The position numbers were made by a program, and so were the translations under genes. The notes under the pieces are model-generated. The model was given only the letters and a program-made list of their open reading frames with translations. It made no database searches and was not told the DNA's origin. Below are positions 30,942 through 42,552 of a stretch of 64,000 nucleotides of DNA, piece by piece. This stretch comes from Vesta saturnalis. Lineage: Eukaryota > Arthropoda > Insecta > Coleoptera > Lampyridae. The DNA lies in contig JARFJB010000400.1 in the NCBI GenBank assembly GCA_036346205.1, positions 1,206,001-1,270,000 of the forward strand, in the 5' to 3' direction. Every line of letters begins with the position of its first letter. Position 1 is the first letter of the stretch.

Positions 30942-33537
30942 CTAATGAAGGTTGGATGCAAGGGTATTGGGATGGGCGTGCAACCTCGCAAAGTGGGTGT
31001 TACTTCGTTTGGTACGCTCTTCTTCTACCGCTGTGACTTGCAGGTCCGTATGCAGGGTCAAATTGCTAACATACCACGGAGCATTTGCTAGCATTCTGAA
31101 GGTTTTGGATTGTAGGCGTTGAATAATGTTAACGTTGGACTTACAGGAGCAACCCATAGTTCAATGCTGTAAGTTCATATGGGCCTGATTACTGTTTTGT
31201 AGAGCAGGATCTTATTTTCGAGGGAAAGACACGACTTTCTGCCAAGTGCCCAGTACATTTTCTTGATTCGTCGCAGATCAATCTCTTTACGCTTTTTCAA
31301 TATATGAGACCTCCAGGTGAGTCGTCGGTCTAAATGAAGATCTAAGTAGCGGGCTTCTGTTGCTTGAGGAATGGGTACGTTGTTCAGAAAAACTGATAGA
31401 CAGTCGGAGCAATTTAGAGTGAAGGTAACGTGAATGCTTCTCATTTCATTGACCTTGATTCTTCATTTAGCAATCCAGGTCTGGAGATGAGATAGATGGG
31501 TCAGTAGGTTAGAGGATGCTATATGAGGATTGGTATGACTGGAAAGGAGGACAGCGTCATCTGCGTATGTGCCTAAGTGTGTATTATTTGTTGTGGGAAC
31601 ATCTGAGGTGTATAATAAATATACCAGCGGTCCAAGGACACTGCCTTGAGGCACACCTGAGGTGATTGGTCGGAGGCCAGAATAATGTTGGCCATGTTTG
31701 ATTTGGAAGTAGCGATCATTCAAGTGCGATTTTAGCAAAAGGTAGTATTCATTTGACAGTAGTTCTTTAATTTTATATAATAGGCCATCATGCCACACCT
31801 TGTCAAATGCCTGTGTAATGTCTATAAAAACTGCAGGGCAGTAAGATTTGGCGTCTAGGGCCACAGTGATGATATTTACAAGTCGATGGCATTGCTGGAT
31901 CGTGGAATGGTACCGCCTAAATCCAAACTGATGGTCTGGCAGTTTTCCAGTGTGTCACTATCATACAGTCTTTTGATTATAAGTTTTTCTAGCAGCTTAG
32001 AGAGTAGTGGCAGCAGAATTATTGGACGGTAAGAGGCAACATCTTCAGCAGGTTTACCAGGTTTTGGTATTAGAATAATTTGCGCAAATTTTAACGATGA
32101 TGGCCAATATTGGCATCTCAATTTGGAGTTGTACAGGTTTCGTAAAAACGTTATACTGTTTTTGGAAAAATTCAGTAAGCACCTTAGCCGTAATTAGGTC
32201 ATACCCAGGCGCTTTGTTATTGTTTAGATGGCGAATTTCGTCAAGCACCTCAGTATAGGTGAAGCTTTTGATGGGCAGCGACATTTGAAGTGGCGTCTGA
32301 AGGAAGTCTTGAATCTCAACATCGGGTGCCGTAGAGTAGGGGGTGAAAACTTGGGCAAAGTGCTGGGCGAAGAGATCGGCTTTTTCTTGATCTGTCTTAA
32401 CCCAGTCATTATTTGGTTTCCTTAAAGGTGGGTTAACAGCCTGTGGTCTTTTATTAGCTTTAGAAACTTTCCAGATACTGTGGTCGGCTCGGGACAAGGA
32501 AGTTAGATAGTGTTGAAAAGTTTCTTGCTTGTGCAGTTTGAGTTTATTCTTGAGGGCATTGGTTAGTCTATTAAATATCGTTTTTTCAGCTGCGTTTCGA
32601 GTCCTGTGCCATTTAGATCTTGCCCTCCTTTTTTGTTTGATGAGTTCAAGGATTTCATTGGGGATATTTCCATCCTGTCGTACCGAATTTAGAGGTTTGG
32701 GCATAGTCCTCCAGGCTGCAGATTGAACAGTAGTGGTGAAGTGTTCTGTGGCTTTCTCTATATCATTAGGGGTGCGCAGGCTTATGTTGGTTTGAAGATT
32801 TTCTTGCAAAAGCCTTCTGAATTCGTCCCAGTCGGTTTTTTGGTTGTATAAGGATAGGATGTCTTTTAATAATTGTAGTGCTAATTGTAGCAATGACTGG
32901 TGTGTGATCGGATAATAGGTCAGTGCTGCTGACTATATCTGTATAGGTAGAGGATATACCTTGGGTGATAAAAAAGTCCAGTAAATCAAGTACCTTATTT
33001 AGATCCGTGGGCCACGTGGACTCTCCGGTGGATAGGTAGCCATAGTTTCCTTCGCGAATGAGCTCATATAAAGCTCTGCCTCTGGTAGTTATTAGACGAG
33101 AGTCCCTTTAGGTATGTTTGCTGTTATAGCCCTCCACATATAAAGTTGTTGCCAAGAGATTGAAAGAATGGCTTGAGGACGTCTTTGGAAAGTCTATGCC
33201 TGGGTGGGCAATACGCAACCGAGATAACTAGTGGATATGATAATTTGTAGACTTGAATAGTAGTTGATTGGAGAAACGGTTCTTAGTACTTTTCCAGTTC
33301 ATTGTGAGCGATTGAGCTCCGTATTAATATAGCTGTGCCTCCGTGCGCTGTACCGTCAGGATGTCCTGTGTTGAAGCATGTGTAGTGTGGTATTCTTAGG
33401 AAAGACCTGTCTGTAAAGTGTGTCTTAGTTATAAGTAGGATATCTATAATATTTAGCTTTAAAAATGGTTCAATTTCATAGATTTTTGACAGGATGCCGT
33501 TAGCATTCCATAATGATATACGGAGTGAATTAGCCAT
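30942..33537 (-). pseudogene. Jockey-type ORF2: AP endonuclease and reverse transcriptase
   Basis: Starts at 33537 with MANSLRISLWNANGILSKIY, the APE endonuclease start; DILLITKTHF follows with Lys in place of the family Glu, and a later frame holds DGTAHGGTAILIR. The endonuclease is interrupted between 33283 and 32893. The RT region has HLNNNKAPGYDLIT, SYRPIILLPLLSKLLEKLI, VFIDITQAFDKVWHDGLL (motif A), SGVPQGSVLGPLVYLLYTSD (motif B) and YADDAVLL with the palm box at 31556-31567. The C-terminal end closes at 30942. At least five frameshifts or stops split it. The ATG overlaps the stop region of ORF1, the usual arrangement. Confidence 0.9.
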
Positions 33538-33539
33538 TA

Positions 33540-34932
33540 TCTTACAAGTTTACTTATGACTGTGGACAACATGTTTATTACCATGTTGTTTTGTTGCATC
33601 AGTTGTGAAAACATAGCTTTAAATTCTTCTAGGAACTTTTGTAGGGTTTCATCTTGGGGTTGTGCTTGTGTAGTGTTTGTATTTCCTTGCACGGCCTGAC
33701 TATATGTTCGTGGGTTGTGACGATTAGGGAATACTGGGTGAGTTTGATGAGGTCGTTGTTGGAACATGTTTGATGTTGCAGATCGAGTTTGTAAGGGTAT
33801 GTTGGATCTTAACTTATTTTGAAGTTCCTTACGTACGGTACAGCCTCGATAATTTGCCGGGTGCTCTCCACCACAGAGAGCACATTTGACGGCTAAATCT
33901 TTTGTCTTCTTAGAAGATCGGGTATCATGTGAGCCGCCGCATTTTACACATACAAATGGGCTGTTACAGTAGGCCTGAGTATGGTTATACTGTTGGCACC
34001 TCATACACCGTACGATTGTTGTATTTCTGTGTGGTGGTTCGATCTTTATAATTTGGTTTTGTAAAAACCTGAGGTTCCAAGTCTGCAAAGAACATTGGCA
34101 AGGGCATTTTTGTTATTCGGTGTTTAGTGTTGGTTACGGATCTCACTTTGTGACCGTTCTTCTCAATTAAATCGGCTATTTCTTTTGTGGGAACAGAGTG
34201 GTGTAAGTTACGGATGACAACACGGTACGCTTTATTTTATTTCATTTGATAGGTGTGATATATGACGTTAGATTCTTTCATGAGTGTGATTAGCTTGCGA
34301 TATGTATCAGCCGTGTTGGCAGATATCTTAATTACGTTATCAGCCAGTGCTTTAGTTTTGTATTGTTCTGATTCTGTAGCATCTTTTAGTGCTGCGGCCA
34401 TTTTATGAAAGTCCGCAACCACTTGTACAAATATTGGTGGTGGTTTGGGTGTTTTATTTTGCTGTGTGTTTAATGCATTTTCTATTTCAGTCGCATCAGT
34501 AAGATTTGTGAGGACCGAGTATCTGTTATTATCTATAGTAGGTATCATAGTGTTCGCTGATGCTGGTTGTTTAGATATTCGTTTACGTTTATTATTGCTG
34601 ACACATTGGCAATCGTTACTTGGTGTATTAGATAATTCAATATCGTTTTCATATTCTGAGGTAATCATGTTACTTATTGCCTAGTTATTAAGCATGTTAT
34701 TTGATTGCGTTGATGTGATAGGGTTATGTACTTGTAACGGTGTTTGGGAAAACGTGTTTGGAATTTGTGTGTGGGGTATATATTGTTGGTTAATAGGTAT
34801 ATAAGAAGCATTTATAACAGGAGATCGTAGTATTACCTGACTCGTCGTTTGATAGAAATTAATGGGAGGCTGAAAACCCTGTTGAGCGGTTGTTGGCTGT
34901 TGATAATAATAATTGCTGCTATTGCAATTCAT
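33540..34932 (-). pseudogene. Jockey-type ORF1, gag-like nucleic-acid-binding protein
   Basis: Begins at 34932 with an Asn/Gln/Thr-rich segment. An in-frame stop falls at 34681-34683, then the protein continues with a PPPIFVQVVADFHKMAAALK segment, the PRE_C2HC-type domain that precedes the knuckles, with YHTYQMK followed by a second stop at 34237. The next part (34230-34090) is in another frame and contains VIRNLHHSVP and PLPMFFADLEP. The C-terminal frame 34088-33540 holds CMRCQQYNHTQAYC, CVKCGGSHDT, and CALCGGEHPANYRGC zinc-knuckle-type motifs; the second has lost a Cys to Ser. This protein coats LINE RNA. Disrupted by two stops and one shift. Confidence 0.88.
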
Positions 34933-35440
34933 GTTGATGACTTGCGATTAGGTCGTTGGTGTTTCAAAAATATATAACGTAAAAATAGTTTATATCAGTT
35001 GAGGTACACTGATATAGGTGACCCGAGGGTCAACGATATCCGCGCGTTGCACTCACTTATCACTACGAGCTCGGAGCATTTCCTTCCGCGTGAATAGTAA
35101 ATAAAATTTAGTAAATACACGATTTTCATTAAGTAAAATTACGCGTTTATACGTAACTTAAACGTTTTCCCCGTATTTTTTGAAGGAGAAAATATAACAA
35201 TAAATAAACTGAACTGTTGCTATCTAAACGCACATTCACTCTCGTTTTGTATTTACGATTTTCAGGGTTAATTTCCATTAGAAATTGCAATTTTTTTTAA
35301 CAGTTACGCTCCCTATCGGTCGAGTTACGAACTTCAATATAATTTCCAGACATTTCTCTTACTTGCTTTACTTATAACGATTTTTCCCAAACCTCTAGAC
35401 CTTACCATTATCCGGACACCTGGTACATGTGTATATATGT

Positions 35441-37105
35441 ATATACAGGGTTTTCAAAGTTAAGTCGGCGCTATTGCTATCTTCGTTAATATTGGTGCTA
35501 CGAAGTCGGTTAAATAGGCAAAGAAGTAGCATTTTTTCCGCTTGTTACGATGGTGAAATCAAAATGAAAATTGAACATCGTGTTCGCGAGTTATGTCAAA
35601 AATTTCCATTTTTTTAAATGGCACACCCAATATGCAATATCCTTAATCGATAGAAAATTAAATTCTGAACGAATAAGTTCCTATGAGATTTCACCCTAAT
35701 GTCAAAAATGACAAAGTTATTGATCATTTACCAAATTCATCATGGTGGCTGTGTCAACTATTTTTCTGTATTACCATAGAGCAGAAAATGAAAAGAATAT
35801 CAGACAATTGAAACAGGATTCTTTATTCTAAGTGATAATAATAATAAGGAACAACAAAACAAAACAAAACTCAAATTAGATGTTCGAAAACATCACCCTC
35901 TTGTTCCAAGCATTTCTGGGCCCGCTTGTAGACACTTTCAGTAGCCTTAGCAATGGATCTACCATCAATATTATTGATGACGTGAACGATGCTTTGCTGG
36001 AGATCCTCAAGGTTATCATATCGCCTGTTGTACACCACACTCTTCACATATCCCCAAAAGAACAAATCCATTGGAGTAATGTCAGGTGATCGAGGCGGCA
36101 TACGGATAGGCCCATTAGTTGATAAATATGTCATCAAAAAAATTGTTTAATATTGTATCTATCTGACGAACGTTATGGGGAGGAGCTCCGTCTTGTTGGA
36201 AATAAATGTTCTGCCTATCCATTAAATTTACATCATCCAAGAAGTCTTGGAGTGTGGCAGTCAACATTTCGGCATACCGCTCACCAGTTAACGCACCCTG
36301 ATAAAATACTGGACCAACAATTATCGAGCCAATTAAACCGCACCAAACATTAACACTGAAGCATCTCTGCGGGTTACAAGATCGGTAGAGCATCGGATTT
36401 TCTCGACTCCAAAAATGGCTGTTTTTCCTGTTGAGCATGCCCCTATTAGAAAAAGTTGATTCGTCACTCCATAGAATTGAGCTCCAAAAATCATTATTGG
36501 TTCTCATTTGATTAATAAACCAGTGACAAAACTGAACGCGTCTTTCTTGATCTCCTGGTACTAGTGTCTGTGTAGGTCGGAACTTATACGGCACAAACTT
36601 ATACTTTTTTAGAATATTGGGGATGGAACCCAAACATAGTCCATTTTCTTGCACTAAATCATTAATTGAGTTGTTGGGATGTGCTTCAAAATAAGCTAAC
36701 ACATTAATTTCAGTTTCTTCACTAATTATACATTGTTTATTAGATCTGGATTTCTTAAACACGCTCGAATTAGATCTAAATTTACGATACAAAACCAAAA
36801 ACTATCTTCTACCCGGCAAATGACGCGTAGGAAACAAATCACTGTAACGCTCACGCGCTCGATAACTGTTTTTTGACAAACAATGTAACATTCTAACATA
36901 TCACACATTTCTGAATGGGTGAAAGGCATTTTTCTATTCAAAAAACACAAACTCTTAACTCTTTATTAGCAAACTTCAATTTGACATATCAATTCTGACG
37001 ACATTTGTGAAAATGACAAATATTGTTCACGTAATACCAGCCACCTTGACGAATTCAATAAATGATCAATAACTTTGTCATTTTTAACATTGTAATTGAA
37101 AGACA
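35441..37105 (-). mobile_element. Mariner-type element, DD41D-like
   Basis: Inverted repeats include AAAAATGACAAAGTTATTGATCATTT at 35703 and its complement near 37057-37082, with GGTGGCTG/CAGCCACC further inside. The left side extends 260 bases outward to an ACAGGGTTTTCAAAG end at 35447 which has no partner on the right, so the right end may be truncated. Confidence 0.75.
35871..36950 (-). pseudogene. DD41D-like mariner transposase, best catalytic domain of the group
   Basis: The minus strand starts MCFLNRKMPFTHSEMCDMLE at 36950; then the N-terminal domain is disturbed. A long frame 36798-36115 holds NVLAYFEAHPNNSINDLVQE, ILWSDESTFSNRGM with the first catalytic Asp, VNVWCGLIGSIIVGPVFYQG, and IYFQQDGAPPHNVRQ with the second Asp. 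A frameshift near 36120 shifts into GPIRMPPRSPDITPMDLFFW with the third Asp (PMD) and a C-terminal VYKRAQKCLEQEGDVFEHLI. Reads as nearly complete: one shift in the catalytic domain and a disrupted N-terminus. The copy may have been active quite recently. Confidence 0.88.
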
Positions 37106-40100
37106 AAGTATATAAAACATGCATAAGAAGTGAGTGATTTAAAAACATATTTAAGTACATGAACAACAATTGTGCAGTGTGATATTTAATATAAAATTGC
37201 AAATTCTATACAAAAATTGACAAAATAATTAAACAATGTGAAAATGTGAAATGACAAAATTAAGAACTATGGAGTACAAGTAAACAGTATTGGTGTTAGA
37301 GACAGATATAAGAACACATTTTATGAACATTTCAAGTGTTGTAGACAGTTATTATACAAATTAAAGTAAACTTATAGTAAGTCAGGTTAAGTATTATTTG
37401 TAAGAATTTCACAAAATTATAGTTTTTATAGGGTAAGATAACTTTAAAATAATTTTTAAAAACATTTAATAGTAAGTTTCCCTCATTTCAACAAGGAATT
37501 TAACTATAAATATGTAATATAAACATAAAATTAGACAAGTCAGGTTAACAACCTAAATTTTAAATGTTAAGGTAGAAGTTATGTATAATTTAAATAAATG
37601 TATTCTGATACAGTTTTTTATGTGGAATTTGAATATGTAATTAGTTTAGTTGTAGGATGTAAAATTTCTTTGATATTAGTAAATTTAGATTATAACTTGT
37701 CAGAATGAAATTTATCGAAGCAAAATAGGGCTTGTGAGATGTCCTTTATGCGGAATTTTGCCCTGATTCCAAATCTGTAATAAAAAATCAAATCCGAATC
37801 GTATTAAAAAAGATATAGCATAATTTATGTTATAGTTAAGTTTACAATTTTGTTTAGACCAATCAGAAGCTAGAATCTTTTGTGTGTAATGTAGAAAAAA
37901 AATTGAAAATTTGATATCTAAGAGAAATGTATAAAAGGAATTGCTCCTCATTTCCTACTTTCTTACCACTCTTGCTATTTGAATTTTTGTGACTAACAAG
38001 TCATAGTGTTAGTATTATTTGTGTTAAAATGTAAGTAACAATTCTCGTAAACATTATCGGAATAGAAACGCGATCGACGTAGAATTGAGAGATCAGAAAC
38101 AATTGTTTTAACCTATAACTAAAATTAAAAATAAGGTTACCGATCACAATTGTTGGATAAAATTGTAATTGTTTCGTTTTTCAAGATCGTGTGTAAACAT
38201 CGGGTGATATGCAATGTTTTTTGTATGTTAATAAATTCTTCAATTATCTTGGATTCGATATTTATTTTGTTGTTACGATCATAAAATAAAGACAAATAAA
38301 ATAAAGTGCTTGCTTATAAGTATTTGAGCATTAAGTACATCGTATTTACCACATGAATAACACCTAACAGTTATTTGATTGGATGAAATTATGGAATGTT
38401 AAGCAGCGTATTTGGGACAGCAAGGCAGTATCACCGATTTATGGAAGGAAGTCTACGTCCAATGTTTAACGTGGACCAACCCGACATGAACATTATTTGG
38501 AATTTGCAGCAAACATGTGAGTTGTATTTCGCTTTCATAACCCTTTTGCATTGATTATGTTTTTGATGTCCTGTATTTATTTTTTTTAAATAATGTATAA
38601 ATGTTTGTACGAATTCACGTGTCAATATCTAAAAAGTAAATAATTCAGCGTTATATTAAAATTAATAAGTTTACCTCAAACAAAATTAAAATTGTGCTCA
38701 ATAATTTAGATCAACTGCAGAAATTTTTGACAGGCTACATTTATTTCAGTATTAAGTACGCAACGCATGCGTATTTTGTGCAGATTTCAACAAAGTTGGT
38801 TTCACACTGTAGGTACCTTACCAATTTGTTCACTTTATAATAATTTATAGTTGTAATTTGTAGTTTATAAGGAAGTAGTACGCACATAATAACGGATGCG
38901 TACACGTACACGCGGTAACGCGATTAGGCTTTGTGTTATCTCAAATGTCGATTATCTCGAATATTCTAACAGTTCTGTCACTACAATGAATACCAACTGT
39001 AATTTAGAATTATTTTTGCCGCCCTAGGCCGGAAAACGTATAGTTTCCGGGCGCGTTTGCGGTCTGTATTATAGAACAAAATAATTATTTGTATCACTAG
39101 GTTAGAAAGCATAGCTTTGCGAGTATCAGCCGAATTGTGCACCAAGATGTCAGCCGAGGCTTGCAATTGCAAATACTCGTTTCTAAACTAGTGAAATACA
39201 AAATTTTTTTGTGCTGACGATATTAATTCACAAAGATTATGAATATATGGCTGGCAAAACCTTTATATTTTAAGGTATATAGGCAGCACTAAATGTCAAA
39301 CAGCTCTAATATGAACGACATCGGTCAGCAAACGTTCATCTATCTAAAAAATCAGTGGTGTCAGACAAAAACAACGTTTTGACGCTCTAGGCAGGATACA
39401 ATGAGTTTCTGCACATTTTTAAAGATTGGAAAGTAGGTATTCTCAGATGAAAGCAAAAAAAAACAATTTGTGCATATATAAATATGGTCGCTGCATTCAC
39501 TTTTTTCGGTTAATAATAGCGCTTTTATGAGGAAGTGAAAGATACCAGAGTAAACAATAGATTAAGAATGGAAAATTATTGTGCGGCGTTTAATTTTTTC
39601 CAAGTTTATCCAATTTTTTTATTAAAAAAAAAATACAAGCTAAAGTCCTCAAACAACGGCTTCAAATAGATATCATTTACATGTTGTGAGTATAAAACAC
39701 TTATAATTATAATTTTAAGAACACCCCAAATTTTCGGGATAATATTTCAATTTTAAGAACACTGTTTTATTATTTAATTTCGATAAACTTCAAAACAATC
39801 ATGCACGCATTTCTTGTTGGCTTGTTAAAAATAAACACTTTATATATTTGTATTTTTTATTCATTATAAAAAAAGTTCCCAAAAGGGTAACAGTTGAAGA
39901 TCAAAATAGTTAGATTTTCTCCTCGATCACAAATATAAATATTCTTTTAGGTTCGGTATCACTATTAAAAAATAATTAAGCAAAAAAACTATCATTCTAT
40001 AGAACTTTTAGAACATGATATCAAACCGCACAGTAACAATTATGATAAGAAAAGATTTATTTTATCTAAGATTGCGTTAGTAACACGCATAATTATTACA

Positions 40101-40440
40101 AATCCTTAAGATACACATACAAACCAGATCTGTATATAATAAAAATAAAGCAACATTCTAGTTGAAAAAACAAAATTTCTACCAAAAGGGAAATTTAAAT
40201 AATTGTGCAAATACTCGTAATTCGTGATACAATAAGCCAAAAGGTTATATATGGCCTGATATTGGCTAGTAACCATGCTGCGTCCTCGCTATTTAATCGA
40301 GAACAAAAACATGTGGAACCAGAAATTATTACTAAACACATTTTCTAGTGTCTTTCATATTTTACTTCAAAGGTGTGGTATTACAGTCTTGTTATATAGT
40401 AGGCGTGGAACACCACACGACTTTCCAACCTACAAAATGG
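37106..40440. other. Long AT-rich stretch without recognised gene
   Basis: No coding family identified in 3.3 kb. Possible promoter-like features lie at 37930-38235 (see separate entry). A GC-richer hairpin lies around 39023-39052 (CCGGAAAAC...TTTCCGG). Open frames here are short and of low complexity. Confidence 0.45.
37930..38235 (+). promoter_or_regulatory. LTR-like promoter segment: TATA box and downstream poly(A) signal
   Basis: TATAAAAGG at 37930-37938 is followed by a pyrimidine-rich stretch and, about 300 bases on, AATAAA at 38230. This is the order seen in U3-R-U5 of LTR elements. No flanking repeat or coding region confirms a solo LTR; this is a weak call. Confidence 0.2.
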
Positions 40441-40446
40441 AAATTA

Positions 40447-40790
40447 AAAGAAATGAAATAATTTTAATAATATTTTTTAAGGATAACTGTGCAACCTCTT
40501 TTATAAGAAGTTCATTACGAAAATAGGCAACATTGTAAATGTAAAAACAATCATCTATGTCAACCAGATGTTTGAAACATCATGACAGACAGAGGTTAAT
40601 AGACATCTAATTGCTAACTTTAAAAGAAATGAAATAATTTTAATTTTAATTTTTTTGGGATAACTGTGCAACCTCTTTTTTATACGTTCATAACGAAAAC
40701 TGGCAACATTGCAAAAACAAAAACAATAATCTATGTCAGAATAACGTTTAAAACTTCCTCAGATAGAGATTCACATACATAAATCATAGA
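40447..40790. repeat. Tandem direct repeat, ~175 bp unit
   Basis: AAAAGAAATGAAATAATTTTAAT, GGATAACTGTGCAACCTCTTTT and AACATTG(C/T)AAA blocks at 40447-40560 recur at 40622-40740. A related shorter copy lies at 3895-3970 and the following 40800-40900 resembles 3540-3620, linking it to the repeat family at 3.3-4.3 kb. Confidence 0.8.
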
Positions 40791-41195
40791 CCTTAGGTCT
40801 ATGACATAAACACATGTTAACGTTAAAAAAAGCCGCCCGCTTCTATAAAAATATCGATAATACAGCTGCAGCATTTTCAATCATATTTATTTAATTTTTA
40901 CATTTATTTCGCTTTACATTAAAAATCTATATAAAGAAAATTTATGTAAAATTCTTTGAAAAATATGTCCGCACATTATCTCATAAATTAATCATTATTT
41001 AGTTGTTATTCAGTGCAGCTGTTTTAGAAATATTTGATGAAAACCAAAAACTGCCCCTAATAAACCCCACTTTTCGCCGCTGGATTTCTACCAAAACCCG
41101 CTTTAAGCCAAATGAAAACAAGCTTAATTACAAAATTTTAAGTACGTAGGTGTTTTCGTTCTGGAGTTATCGTGCACATACATCCACACGCAAGG

Positions 41196-41435
41196 CCCTA
41201 TTCACCGGCCCTGTATTCAGCGGCCCCCGTTTCAGCGGTCCCGTTTCAGCGGTTCGCGTTTCGGCAATGTTATTTCATTTACTATAAAAGTCGCAAGAAT
41301 GTTTTAAAAAATTTCAAACGGTGAGCTCCCCAAATAGTGCAAAGGGGCTGCGGAAAAGGCATACCACTGACACGGGTCGCCGCTGAAACGGGGGCTATTG
41401 AAGCGGGAGCGCTGAGTCGAGAACCGCTGAATCGG
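41196..41435. repeat. TTCAGCGG short repeats in opposite orientations
   Basis: Copies of a 15-16 base unit around GTTTCAGCGGYCCC lie at 41205-41260 (five, tandem), and their complements at 41372-41432 (CCGCTGAAACGGG, CGCTGAGTCGAG, CCGCTGAATCGG). The two blocks could pair as a GC-rich hairpin just left of the CA satellite. Confidence 0.75.
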
Positions 41436-41440
41436 TGTGT

Positions 41441-41508
41441 AACCCCACACACAGGCAGACATACACAGACAGACACACACACGCACACGCACACGCACAC
41501 GCACACGC

Positions 41509-41581
<73 letters not shown>

Positions 41582-41653
41582 CACACACGGACACACACGG
41601 ACACGGACACGGGCATGGACACATACGGACACGGACGCGGACACGGACACGGA

Positions 41654-41709
<56 letters not shown>

Positions 41710-41890
41710 CGGACACGGACACGGACACGGACACGGACACGGACACGGACACGGACACGGCACACACGGACACGGACACGGACACGGACAGGACACGGAC
41801 AGACACGGACACGGACACGGACACGGACACGGACACGAGACACGGACACGGACACGGACACGGACACAGATAATGACACAGACACAGACA

Positions 41891-41967
<77 letters not shown>

Positions 41968-42275
41968 ACAGACACAGACACAGACACAGACACAGACACA
42001 GACACAGACACAGACACAGACACAGACACAGACACAGACACAGACACAGACACAGACAGACACAGGCACAGACAGACACACACACCCATACGCACACCCA
42101 CACACACACACGCACGCACGCACACGCACATACACACACACTCCCACTCCCACTCCCACTCCCACTCCCACTCCCACTCCCACTCCCACTCCCACTCCCA
42201 CTGCCACTCCCACTCCCATGCCCACGCCTACGCGCTTGCCCACGCCACACACACATACACACACACGCGCGCGCG

Positions 42276-42349
<74 letters not shown>

Positions 42350-42352
42350 ACT
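41441..42352. repeat. Compound hexamer satellite (CACACG, CACGGA, CAGACR, CACTCC, CA)
   Basis: Consecutive homogeneous blocks: CACACG/CA 41455-41578, CACGGA about 41579-41865, CAGACA/CAGACG 41866-42065, mixed CA 42066-42138, CACTCC 42139-42215, CA to 42352. Every block is a one- or two-base variant of a CANNCN hexamer. Open frames of 180-355 residues across it on both strands are repeat artefacts. Confidence 0.95.
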
Positions 42353-42552
42353 GACTTCCAGACATGATAGCCGATTTGGCGAAACTTGGACAAACGTTGT
42401 AAAATGAGCTAATAAGTCGATTTAGCGATCGTGAGAAAAAAGTCGATCGCATAACCTTCTATATATGCATATGTATATGTAAGTTGGAAGGTGAAAACAG
42501 ATAATAATTTATAATGCATGGGATAAGCATATAGGGTCTTTACAAATCAGAT

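Larger units (their letters stand above)
30762..35300 (-). mobile_element. Jockey-clade non-LTR retrotransposon
   Basis: Element of about 4.5 kb on the minus strand with ORF1 (gag-like) and ORF2 (endonuclease and RT). A short poly(A), seen as T8 at 30762-30769, marks the 3' end inside the mariner-type element; the 5' end lies near 35300. The first 370 bases (34933-35300) are a presumed 5' untranslated region with internal promoter. It replaces about 25 bases of the target relative to the undisturbed copy at 26330-26370. Several frameshifts make it inactive. Confidence 0.9.
29883..35425 (+). mobile_element. Mariner-type element copy 2, split by a Jockey LINE
   Basis: Begins ACCGGGTGTCCGGATAGGGG and ends, after the LINE, with the complement of TACCAGGTGTCCGGATAATG at 35425. 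The internal sequence to about 30775 parallels 26340-27209 in reverse, and the stretch 35305-35425 completes it. Excluding the LINE it is about 1 kb. Confidence 0.85.

Noticed and set aside
31175..34684. Plus-strand frames inside the Jockey LINE
   Set aside because: They are shadows of ORF1 and ORF2 on the minus strand.
41282..42393. Overlapping frames of 178-355 residues on both strands
   Set aside because: They are hexamer-repeat translations (VC, RV, TD, TQ dipeptides) open in all frames because the repeat lacks stops.
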